DNA of 64,000 nt, taken from assembly GCF_020510565.1 (NCBI RefSeq), contig NZ_CP075189.1, forward strand, positions 4,082,501 through 4,146,500, written 5' to 3'. This stretch comes from Ferribacterium limneticum (GTDB taxonomy: Bacteria; Pseudomonadota; Gammaproteobacteria; Burkholderiales; Rhodocyclaceae). This document shows positions 54,842 through 62,014 of the stretch, piece after piece (the first letter of the stretch is position 1; each line of letters begins with the position of its first letter). Position numbers and translations under genes: made by a program. The notes under the pieces are model-generated. The model saw nothing but the letters and a program-made list of their open reading frames with translations, was not told the DNA's origin and did not search any database.

Positions 54842-55600
54842 TCAGCCGAACAATCGGCGGAGCAGCAACAGGGGTAAGCGGACCACAAAGCCGAGAAAAA
54901 GCCGGGTGTGCATCCAGGTCAGCAGCGTGTTGTCGCGCAGGTATTTGAAATGCGAGACGCCGCCCTCGTCGGCGCGGAAATAGCGCACCGGGGCGTCGAT
55001 GTTGAGCGGCCGGACGCCTGCCCAGCACAGGCGGACGACGGCTTCCGGATCGAAATCGAAGCGCCGCATGAAACGGTTGGTGCGCATGATTTTGATGAGC
55101 GGCAGGATCGGATAGACGCGGAAGCCGTAGAGCGAATCGCCAATGCCCATCCACAGCGTTTCGAGATTGGCCCAGCCGTTGGAAACCTTGCGGCCATTGA
55201 CGCGCAGCGCCGGTGCATCGGCGGCGAAGACCGGCTTGCCGAGCACCATCTTGTCCGGTTCGGCCTGCGAGGCGGCCATGAAGGCCGGGATCAGGTCGGC
55301 CGGGTGCTGGCCGTCAGAGTCCATGGTCAGGGCGTGAGAGAAGCCGGCGGCGGCGGCCAGCGTGATGCCTTCGAGCACAGCCGAGCCCTTGCCACGATTT
55401 TCCGGCAGGACGATGACTTTCAGGCCGTCATCGCCGGCCGCCATCACCTGCAGCTTTTCGGCGCTCCCGTCGGTGCTGCCATCGACCACGACCCACACCG
55501 GCGTCCATTGCGCCCGGGCGGCCTGCACGGTGGCCAGCACCTTGGGGCCGGGGTTGTAGCTGGGGATCAGGACGAGATGGGTTTTTGAAGCGGCGGACAT
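54842..55600 (-). CDS. Glycosyltransferase family 2
   Basis: A 252-residue GT-A enzyme. LVLIPSYNPGPKVLATVQAA, then VVVDGSTDGSAEKL and the metal-binding LTMDSDGQHPADLIPAF place it with dolichol-phosphate mannosyl-transferase-like GT2 enzymes. In xanthomonadin and related aryl polyene loci a glycosyltransferase of this type is present and is thought to decorate the lipid. No membrane helices are evident. Confidence 0.88.
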   Translation of the reverse strand: MSAASKTHLVLIPSYNPGPKVLATVQAARAQWTPVWVVVDGSTDGSAEKLQVMAAGDDGLKVIVLPENRGKGSAVLEGITLAAAAGFSHALTMDSDGQHPADLIPAFMAASQAEPDKMVLGKPVFAADAPALRVNGRKVSNGWANLETLWMGIGDSLYGFRVYPILPLIKIMRTNRFMRRFDFDPEAVVRLCWAGVRPLNIDAPVRYFRADEGGVSHFKYLRDNTLLTWMHTRLFLGFVVRLPLLLLRRLFG

Positions 55601-55623
55601 GGTGAAAAGGGTTCGGACAGGGT

Positions 55624-56406
55624 TCAGGCTGCGATTGCTACGGTCGACCGGAAATTTTGGCCAAATTCGAAATGGAAATAGGCGTCGAGTTCGGCAGTAA
55701 AAGTCTGGATGTTGGCTGGCGGCGGAAAACGGCGGCCGAGGCGGACCCGGCAGGTGAGCGGCAGTTCGGGGCGACGGAAGAGTGGCCAGGCCTTGCCGAG
55801 ATACGGGGTAGAAAATTCGATGAGCAGGGTCTGGACATCGACCTTGCTGCGGCTAGCGATCAGGCCGACGCTCGGCGAGCTGGCGCCAAAGGGAAAATCG
55901 AGCGTGCGCGAGCCTTCTGGGAAAATGACCAGATGGGCGCCTTGTTGCAACTCGTCGCGCGCCCCGAGAATCACATCGAGCGCCGCATCATTGCGGATGT
56001 AGCGGGCCAGTCGGGCGGCGGCGCCGAACAGCAGGTTGTCCATGAGCGCCGCCTTCATGACGCAGACGGCGTTGGGCAGCCGGGAGACGATCATCACGGC
56101 ATCAAGGAGGGAAGGGTGGTTGGCGGCAACGATGAGCGGCCCCTGGTCGCGCAGGCGGTCGATCTCGGCCAGGTCGAAACGACAGGCGCAGAAGACAGTA
56201 AGAATGCGCAGATAAAGCCGGAAACCCCATGAAATCGTGGCCCGGCCGACCGTTTGGCCGAGACGCCGGGGCAGCAGGAAATCAAGGACCAGCGCGCAAG
56301 GCAGCCAGATCAGGCAAAGCACGGCCAGCGAACCCAGACCGACGACCATGGCCAGGTACTCGTAGGCCATCCACAGGGGATTGCCTGCGCGCGGACGATC
56401 AGTCAT
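55624..56406 (-). CDS. 1-acyl-glycerol-3-phosphate-type acyltransferase
   Basis: A 260-residue PlsC-like acyltransferase. A membrane anchor (YLAMVVGLGSLAVLCLIWLPCALVLDFLL, partial) precedes the motif AANHPSLLDAVM (NHxSxxD) and FPEGSRTLDF. The last 13-14 residues (HFEFGQNFRSTVAIAA) are encoded by a diverged copy of the 37-bp repeat, which reaches almost to the stop codon, so the native C-terminus may have been replaced. It overlaps the MipA gene by 8 bp. Confidence 0.88.
   Translation of the reverse strand: MTDRPRAGNPLWMAYEYLAMVVGLGSLAVLCLIWLPCALVLDFLLPRRLGQTVGRATISWGFRLYLRILTVFCACRFDLAEIDRLRDQGPLIVAANHPSLLDAVMIVSRLPNAVCVMKAALMDNLLFGAAARLARYIRNDAALDVILGARDELQQGAHLVIFPEGSRTLDFPFGASSPSVGLIASRSKVDVQTLLIEFSTPYLGKAWPLFRRPELPLTCRVRLGRRFPPPANIQTFTAELDAYFHFEFGQNFRSTVAIAA
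55637..55673 (+). repeat. 37-bp dispersed repeat at end of acyltransferase gene (forward)
   Basis: GCTACGGTCGACCGGAAATT, then TTGGCCAAATTCGAAAT. The first palindrome is perfect here (CGGTCGACCG). It encodes the host protein's last residues in the same frame as the copies in the P-type ATPase and lipoprotein. Confidence 0.9.
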
Positions 56407-57247
56407 CGACCTTGACGCGGGTCGAGGACTCTCCGAAAACCCAGGTGAAGGCGACGCCGGCGGCGAAGTAATCCTTCTGGCGGACGAGCGGGCTGTTCTC
56501 GAAGGTGGCGCCGCTCAGGTTGTCATAGCGCACGAAGCCGCCGACCCAGTATTTCGGGAAGCGCTTGGACAGCGCGACGAGATACTGCATGCCGGCATAG
56601 CCCGCCTCGGCTTCATAGGCTGGGCGAACAGCCGTCGCGTACTGCGGGGCGACGGTGTAGTAGTAGGCGTGCTGGCGCTTGTCGCCGAACAGCGGGCCGG
56701 CCAGCATGCCGAGATTCCAGCCGGCCATGCCGGGGATATCGGTGATGTCCATGTTGAGCTTGGGATGGAAGACCCAGCCGATGCTCTTGGGCGAGCCTTC
56801 GACGGTTATGGCGGTGCGCAGCGGCAGGAGCAGTTTGACGAAGCGGGCGCGGTTTTCGGAACGCCAGAAGGTGACGTCCATTTGCGGACCGATCTCGAAG
56901 GTGCCTTTGAGGTCGGGCATGCCGGTGCGCGCCGAGATGTCGTCGCTGCTCACCGGTGGGGCGAGGGCCAGGCTGACAGTCAGGTCGAGCCGGTCGGAAT
57001 CGAAGAAGCTGCCGCGGATACCCTGGCGGTCGGCCTTGAAGAAATCGCCGTGGTAGGTGAAATGCGGCACCGGCATGAGGAAATTGTGGGTCTGGTCCGA
57101 GCCGCGATACGACGGGAAACTGAAGGCGGCAAGACCGGCCCCGACCTCCCACAGCGGCTGGTCGCCGGCGGCCTGCACGCCGCTTGCCATGGCGGCCAGA
57201 GTCAGTGCGGCGAGCGCGCCCTTGCTCAATTTTTTTGACGTGGCCAT
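56399..57247 (-). CDS. MipA/OmpV-family outer membrane protein
   Basis: A 282-residue protein with signal peptide (GALAALTLAAMASGVQA) and beta-barrel sequence typical of MipA/OmpV: EVGAGLAAFSFPSYRGSDQTHNFLMPVPHFTYHGDFFKADRQG (partial), C-terminal Phe-rich strand FAAGVAFTWVFGESS. Adjacent to the chorismatase and acyltransferase genes, it is a candidate outer-membrane partner for pigment localisation. I use the ATG; its first base is shared with the chorismatase stop. Confidence 0.87.
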   Translation of the reverse strand: MATSKKLSKGALAALTLAAMASGVQAAGDQPLWEVGAGLAAFSFPSYRGSDQTHNFLMPVPHFTYHGDFFKADRQGIRGSFFDSDRLDLTVSLALAPPVSSDDISARTGMPDLKGTFEIGPQMDVTFWRSENRARFVKLLLPLRTAITVEGSPKSIGWVFHPKLNMDITDIPGMAGWNLGMLAGPLFGDKRQHAYYYTVAPQYATAVRPAYEAEAGYAGMQYLVALSKRFPKYWVGGFVRYDNLSGATFENSPLVRQKDYFAAGVAFTWVFGESSTRVKVDD

Positions 57248-58251
57248 CAAGCTTCCTCCAGCGAATGTGAGGCCATCGCCTCGATTTCCAGCAACAGATC
57301 ATGCCGGCAGATATCGGCCTGCATGTAGACAATTTCCGCCTGACCGACCAGCGGCGCCAAGGTTTCGCGGATGACCCGGAAATCGGTGGCCTGGCGCACA
57401 TAGACGCGGTAGGAAAGATCCGTCAGCGCGTACGGCCCGGTGCGGCACTGAAGGTTGGCCTCGGCGACGACCGCCGCGACGTTGGCCATGGCCTCGCGAC
57501 TCTGCCCGGCGACGTCGCCCGGAAAAATCGTCTCGTGACCAACGATGCTCGCCGTACCGGAAATGAACAGGATTTCCTGGCCTTGCGGATAAACCAGCGC
57601 GCCACGCGAAAAGGTCGGGCTGCGCGGGCCGTAATCGGCCGGGTAGTTGTAGGCGCTGACCTGCCGCGGGTTCTCGAGCGGCACGGCGGGCGTCGCGCCG
57701 GCCATGAAGGCGATGCTGAGCGGGCTGCCGGCCAGGCCGATGGCGCAGGCGGCCGGCACGTTGCCGGTAGCGCCGCGATGGCATTCGAGAAAGGCATCCT
57801 GACGACCGATGTTGAACTGGCGGTAACGCTCCAGACCGTCGGTTTCCAGATTGATCGCCGACAGGTAATTCCAGACTCGCCACAGATGCGGCACCTGCTC
57901 GATGTCGAGCAGCCGGAAGATGCGGCGGTAGGCTTCCTCGCTGGCCGCCTGCAGGGGCGAGCCCTTTGCCGAGGCGGCGAAATCGGCTTCGTCGAGTTCG
58001 ATGACGCCGTAGAGCAGACCATCCGTGCGCCGCCAGACGATGCCCTCGCAGTGCCCGGCGATGACGGCCTGATCGCTCAGCCAGGTTTCATGGATGGCTG
58101 CGCTGGTGGCGCCGAGCAGTGGGGCAAATACCCGTTGCACGGGCCAGACCGGCACGGCGCCGCTGGGCGGCTCGCCAACCAGGGCACCACCAAGTTCGCT
58201 GCCGGTTTCACGTGAAACAGCAGACGGCGAGGAAACGAACTGGAGCGCCAC
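57247..58251 (-). CDS. Chorismatase / hydroxybenzoate synthase (XanB2-like)
   Basis: A 334-residue protein with a RidA-like C-terminal fold. Signatures match the XanB2/FkbO/Hyg5 chorismatases: LWRVWNYLSAINLETDGLER, FNIGRQDAFLECH, SAYNYPADYGPRSP and GTASIVGHETIFPGD. These convert chorismate to 3- and/or 4-hydroxybenzoate plus pyruvate; 3-hydroxybenzoate is the xanthomonadin starter. So the aromatic head here probably comes from chorismate rather than tyrosine via an ammonia lyase, and no ammonia-lyase gene is present in the window. The start is a GTG overlapping the upstream stop. A parS palindrome lies inside codons 12-16. Confidence 0.9.
   Translation of the reverse strand: MALQFVSSPSAVSRETGSELGGALVGEPPSGAVPVWPVQRVFAPLLGATSAAIHETWLSDQAVIAGHCEGIVWRRTDGLLYGVIELDEADFAASAKGSPLQAASEEAYRRIFRLLDIEQVPHLWRVWNYLSAINLETDGLERYRQFNIGRQDAFLECHRGATGNVPAACAIGLAGSPLSIAFMAGATPAVPLENPRQVSAYNYPADYGPRSPTFSRGALVYPQGQEILFISGTASIVGHETIFPGDVAGQSREAMANVAAVVAEANLQCRTGPYALTDLSYRVYVRQATDFRVIRETLAPLVGQAEIVYMQADICRHDLLLEIEAMASHSLEEA
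58205..58218. promoter_or_regulatory. parS-like ParB binding site inside coding sequence
   Basis: GTTTCACGTGAAAC, a perfect palindrome followed by A, so 15 of 16 positions fit the parS consensus. It lies in the chorismatase gene, where it is translated as VSRET near residue 12. Confidence 0.82.
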
Positions 58252-59585
58252 TATGCGTTGTAAACGACCGCGTCGTCGACCTTGCGAATGTTGAACTTAC
58301 GCCGCTTCCAGCCCATGTAGGCCTTCCTCGGTTGCATGATGCTGGCGATGTAATAAAGCATCTTGAAAGCAAAGATCGACGACCAAATCGGCGTCTTGCC
58401 GAAGATATCGCCGGCCAGCATCGACAGTACGGCCTCCTTGGCGCGGAAGAGGTTGCGCGGTCCCATGAAGAATTCGCGCATGACCGGGTTGGTCACGCGG
58501 TAAATGAACCACGAGAATTCCTTCGGGCCGTGTTTCATGAGCTTGTCGAAACGCTTGAGTGCGGCCGGCGCCTTGGCCGGGTTGCGCAGGCAGGTGTCGA
58601 TGGCCTCGGCAGCGATGACGCCACTGTTCATGGCGAGCAGCACGCCGGATGAAAACACCGGGTCGATGAAGGCATAGGCGTCACCGAGCATGACGTAGTT
58701 ATTGCCGTGATTGCGCTCGGAAACGTAGGAAAAGTTGCCGGTCGCCTCGATCTCGTTGATCAGCTTGGCATCCTTTAGACGCTCGGTCAGTTTCGGGCAC
58801 TGGGCGAAGCCGTCACGCAGGAATTGCTCAAGGCTGCGCTCGCCTTTGGTTTTCATGTAGTACGGCCAGGTCACCATACCGATGCTGGTGATGTCGTTCT
58901 GCATCGGGATGAACCAGAACCAGCCGTGCTCGAACCAGAAAATGGTGATGTTGCCTTCGGCGACGCCTTCGTGGCGCTTGCAGCCGGTGAAATGGCCGTA
59001 GATCGCCGAGCTGTTGTGCTTCGGGTTGCGGTGCTTGATCTGGAAGCGGTTGGCCAGGAAGGTGTCGCGGCCGGAAGCATCGACGACAAAGCGGGCCTGC
59101 CATTCGGTTTCGCGGCCGTCGTCGTGGATGGCGCGGACGGTAGCGGTGTTGTCGGGCAGGAATTCGACGGCCTTGGCCTTGCAGCCTTCATGCACTTCGA
59201 CGCCTTTTTTCGCGGCGTTGCGGATCAGGATGGTGTCGAACTGATCGCGCTTGACCTGGTAGGCGTGAGGCATGGACTTGTCCCAGGCTTCGGCGAAGAC
59301 AAAGACCGACGACATTTCATGGTTCGGCGACACAAACTCGGCTCCCGGCTTGTGCATGCCGATGGCCTTGACTTCTTCGGCGATGCCCATGCGCTCGAAG
59401 AGCGGCAGATTGGCCGGCAACAAGGATTCGCCGATATGAAAACGCGGGTGGTGCGCCTTTTCCAGCACCACCACTTTGTAGCCCTTTTCCGCCAGCATCG
59501 GCGCCACGGTACAACCGGCTGGCCCGCCGCCGATGACCAGCACATCGCACTGCTTGCGCTCCACTCCCTGCACTTGCTCCATCAT
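58251..59585 (-). CDS. Flavin-dependent halogenase-like oxidoreductase
   Basis: A 444-residue FAD-binding protein. The Rossmann start is CDVLVIGGGPAGCTVAPML, then the GESLLPANLPLFERMG stretch typical of halogenases and related hydroxylases. HGWFWFIPMQND fits the flavin-halogenase motif GWxWxIP. Xanthomonadins are brominated, so a halogenase here would fit; a ring-hydroxylase or reductase role remains possible. A Shine-Dalgarno AAGGG precedes the ATG. It is the first gene of the minus-strand arm and shares one base with the chorismatase GTG. Confidence 0.88.
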   Translation of the reverse strand: MMEQVQGVERKQCDVLVIGGGPAGCTVAPMLAEKGYKVVVLEKAHHPRFHIGESLLPANLPLFERMGIAEEVKAIGMHKPGAEFVSPNHEMSSVFVFAEAWDKSMPHAYQVKRDQFDTILIRNAAKKGVEVHEGCKAKAVEFLPDNTATVRAIHDDGRETEWQARFVVDASGRDTFLANRFQIKHRNPKHNSSAIYGHFTGCKRHEGVAEGNITIFWFEHGWFWFIPMQNDITSIGMVTWPYYMKTKGERSLEQFLRDGFAQCPKLTERLKDAKLINEIEATGNFSYVSERNHGNNYVMLGDAYAFIDPVFSSGVLLAMNSGVIAAEAIDTCLRNPAKAPAALKRFDKLMKHGPKEFSWFIYRVTNPVMREFFMGPRNLFRAKEAVLSMLAGDIFGKTPIWSSIFAFKMLYYIASIMQPRKAYMGWKRRKFNIRKVDDAVVYNA

Positions 59586-59620
59586 GGAAACCCTTAGTTT
59601 TTCTCTGTGGCGGCGATGAG

Positions 59621-60259
59621 TTATTTGCCTTTGTAGGTCATGTAGCCCACTGTTTCGGAATGGCCGTCGATCTTGCTGACGCTTCCCTTGGCCCAATACA
59701 CGTAATAGGGGCCGAAGCTCGACCACCAGTAGCGCCAGTAGGGACCGTCCAGGCGCGGATTTTCGTTGGTTTGCGGATGGCCGACCGCCATGATGACCTG
59801 TTCCTTGGTCATGCCCTTCATGAGCTGGCCCTTGGTGATCGCCGCCCGCACGGCCGGTGAAAACTTCGCCATCTTGACCTTCGGGTCATCGAGGACGACC
59901 AGCTTGTTGACCCACTGTTCAGTCGTTTCCTCGGCCCGGCCATAATCGTGACCGAGGCGATACGGCTTGCCTTCGACATCGATGTTGGCGCGATAACCGT
60001 CGATCTTCAAAACCCTGATCGGCGTCCCGGCCGGGATGAACGGCAATTGGGCCAGATTCGAGTCGCTGATCCAGTCGCCCGAGTAATGCAGGTTGCAGCA
60101 GGCGTATCCGGTACGGACGGCCGTTTCCTTTTTCGCCTCGGCGGCCGGCTTGCCGTCTTCCGGCCTGGTTTCGTTGCCCTTGCAGGCGCCCAGCGTCACG
60201 ACAACACAGGCTGCCACGGTCAACCGGAAAAAACAGCTAAAAATGAAATTTTCCTTCAT
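59621..60259 (-). CDS. Lipoprotein with repeat-derived signal peptide
   Basis: A 212-residue lipoprotein. The signal peptide MKENFIFSCFFRLTVAACVV plus lipobox TLGAC (Cys near 26) is followed by a mature domain with GMTKEQVIMAVGHPQTNENPRLD (SmpA/BamE-like beta motif with GMTKxxVxxxxGxP) and WRYWWSSFGPYYVYWAKG. Codons 4 to about 16 come from a full copy of the 37-bp repeat. Function unknown; the BamE-like pattern suggests outer-membrane attachment. It lies just upstream of the halogenase-like gene, with a 35 bp gap. Confidence 0.8.
   Translation of the reverse strand: MKENFIFSCFFRLTVAACVVVTLGACKGNETRPEDGKPAAEAKKETAVRTGYACCNLHYSGDWISDSNLAQLPFIPAGTPIRVLKIDGYRANIDVEGKPYRLGHDYGRAEETTEQWVNKLVVLDDPKVKMAKFSPAVRAAITKGQLMKGMTKEQVIMAVGHPQTNENPRLDGPYWRYWWSSFGPYYVYWAKGSVSKIDGHSETVGYMTYKGK
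60213..60249 (+). repeat. 37-bp dispersed repeat encoding a signal peptide (forward)
   Basis: GCCACGGTCAACCGGAAAAA, then ACAGCTAAAAATGAAAT. It supplies NFIFSCFFRLTVA of the lipoprotein's export signal. The GGCC of the core is replaced by AGCT, still a palindrome. Confidence 0.9.
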
Positions 60260-60297
60260 GTCAGTGCTCCCCGATGCCCATGACGAAAGACAGGCGA

Positions 60298-61944
60298 TTA
60301 TACCGCTGCCTGTACGGCTGGCGGCGTACAGCATGCCGAAGCTTCATAGACAACGGGAATGATCTGCTTGGCCGCATCGCGCCGCGTCAGCTTGACCGGC
60401 GACAGCGAGACGATGTTGTCGATCAGCAGCTCAGTCGATAGCTGCGGCTTGAGGCCGAGCGGCTGACGTGGATGCAGCTTGAATTCACGCGCCGCCTTTT
60501 CGAGCTGCTCCTTGTTGGAACTGAAGTAACGCGCCGCAGCGATGGTTTCCGGCAGATGTTTCAACACATGCCACAGGCTCCAGCGATGCTGCCACAGGCG
60601 CTTGGCGAAACGACGGCGATAACCCTTGCTGTCGTAGAAGCGTTTGACGTGCCAGTTGTACAGCGCATCCATCTCTTCACGTGACTTGAAACCTTCCGGC
60701 AGGTACACGAAATTCAGGCAGTTCATGAGACGCCAGTCCTCGACGAAATCGCCGGTCGGATCGTTGATGCACTCGTCCCAGATTGGGGCGCCGTGCAGCG
60801 GGCTGAACTTGGTCATGTTCATTTCATCGAGTTCGAGGGACAGGATGAAATCGCTGGTCGTTCGCACAGTTTCCGGTGTTTCTCCGGGCATGCCGAAAAT
60901 GAACAGGCCCTTGGCGCGCAATCCGGCGGCATGGATCGAGCGGACGGTTTCGCGCACCGCTTCGAGCGTGACGCCGGCCTTGTGCCGCTCCATCATTTCC
61001 GCATCAGCCGATTCGATCCCGATCGACACCATGAGCGCCCCGGCCAGTTTGAGCTTGGCCAGCATTTCATCCGAGGTATGGCCGGCCCGGATGGCGCAGT
61101 TGAACTGCATGCCCAGCGGCTTTTCGATCAACAGCTCGCACAAATCGAGGACGCGCTGTTTCTTGGCCGTGAACAGGTCGTCGTACATGTTGATGTGCCA
61201 GACACCGAAGTTGTCCCGCAAATACTTCATGTGGTCGTAGATGTACTGTGGCGAGTTGGTCTTGTAAGCCCGCTCGAACACCGTGCGGTCGCAGAACGAG
61301 CAGGTGTAGGGGCATCCGCGCGAGGTGATCATCGTCGCGCCATAGCGCTTTTCATAGGCAAACAGCGGCAGATGATAGGCGTGCGGAAAGCCGGCCAGCT
61401 TTTCATAAGCCGGGAAGGGCAGTTCGTCGAGGCTCGTGATGCGGTCGCGGCGCGGATTGGCGACGATCCCCCCGGCTTCGTTGCGCCAGATCAGGTTGCC
61501 GATCGACGCCAAGGGCTTGCCATCAGCCAGTTCGAGCATGGCGCCTTCGCCTTCGCCGATGACCAGAAAATCGATTTCCGGGAATTTTTCGAGGATGGGC
61601 GCGCCGAGCGACGAGACATGGACGTTGCCAAACACGATCTTGATTTCCGGCCGCCTTTCGCGGATATAGGCGGCGATTTCGAAGGCATCCATGAAGCCGG
61701 AAGTCGTCGCCGAAAAACCAACCATTTCCGGGTCGGTGGCCAGCACGATCTCGGCATTTTCGGCTGTCGTCGGCGGTGCATACGGGCCAAGACAGTCATG
61801 CAGTTGCACGCTATGCCCGAATTTTTCCAGCCATGAGGCCAGTTGCATGATGCCGATCGGGGGCATGCGGTTGGCCAGAACCGAAAAATCCGGTTGGCCG
61901 GGCACGAAATTGAAGCCGGCGGGATGAACAAGCGTGACGCGCAT
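60298..61944 (-). CDS. B12-binding radical SAM protein
   Basis: A 548-residue enzyme of the COG1032 group: B12-binding domain at the N-terminus (VGFSATTSGFMDAFEIAAYI, FGNVHVSSLGAPIL), radical SAM core with SRGCPYTCSFCDRTVF, and GIESADAEMMERHKAG in the core. It might methylate or rearrange a lipid, quinone or the aryl polyene product; position next to the lipoprotein gene is only weak evidence. No riboswitch is visible upstream. Confidence 0.9.
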   Translation of the reverse strand: MRVTLVHPAGFNFVPGQPDFSVLANRMPPIGIMQLASWLEKFGHSVQLHDCLGPYAPPTTAENAEIVLATDPEMVGFSATTSGFMDAFEIAAYIRERRPEIKIVFGNVHVSSLGAPILEKFPEIDFLVIGEGEGAMLELADGKPLASIGNLIWRNEAGGIVANPRRDRITSLDELPFPAYEKLAGFPHAYHLPLFAYEKRYGATMITSRGCPYTCSFCDRTVFERAYKTNSPQYIYDHMKYLRDNFGVWHINMYDDLFTAKKQRVLDLCELLIEKPLGMQFNCAIRAGHTSDEMLAKLKLAGALMVSIGIESADAEMMERHKAGVTLEAVRETVRSIHAAGLRAKGLFIFGMPGETPETVRTTSDFILSLELDEMNMTKFSPLHGAPIWDECINDPTGDFVEDWRLMNCLNFVYLPEGFKSREEMDALYNWHVKRFYDSKGYRRRFAKRLWQHRWSLWHVLKHLPETIAAARYFSSNKEQLEKAAREFKLHPRQPLGLKPQLSTELLIDNIVSLSPVKLTRRDAAKQIIPVVYEASACCTPPAVQAAV

Positions 61945-62014
61945 CGGGTTTCCTCAAACGAAGTGGCTGAATTTTATTTGAAAATGCCAGCTCACTTGAG
62001 TTCCGGAAAAAGTA

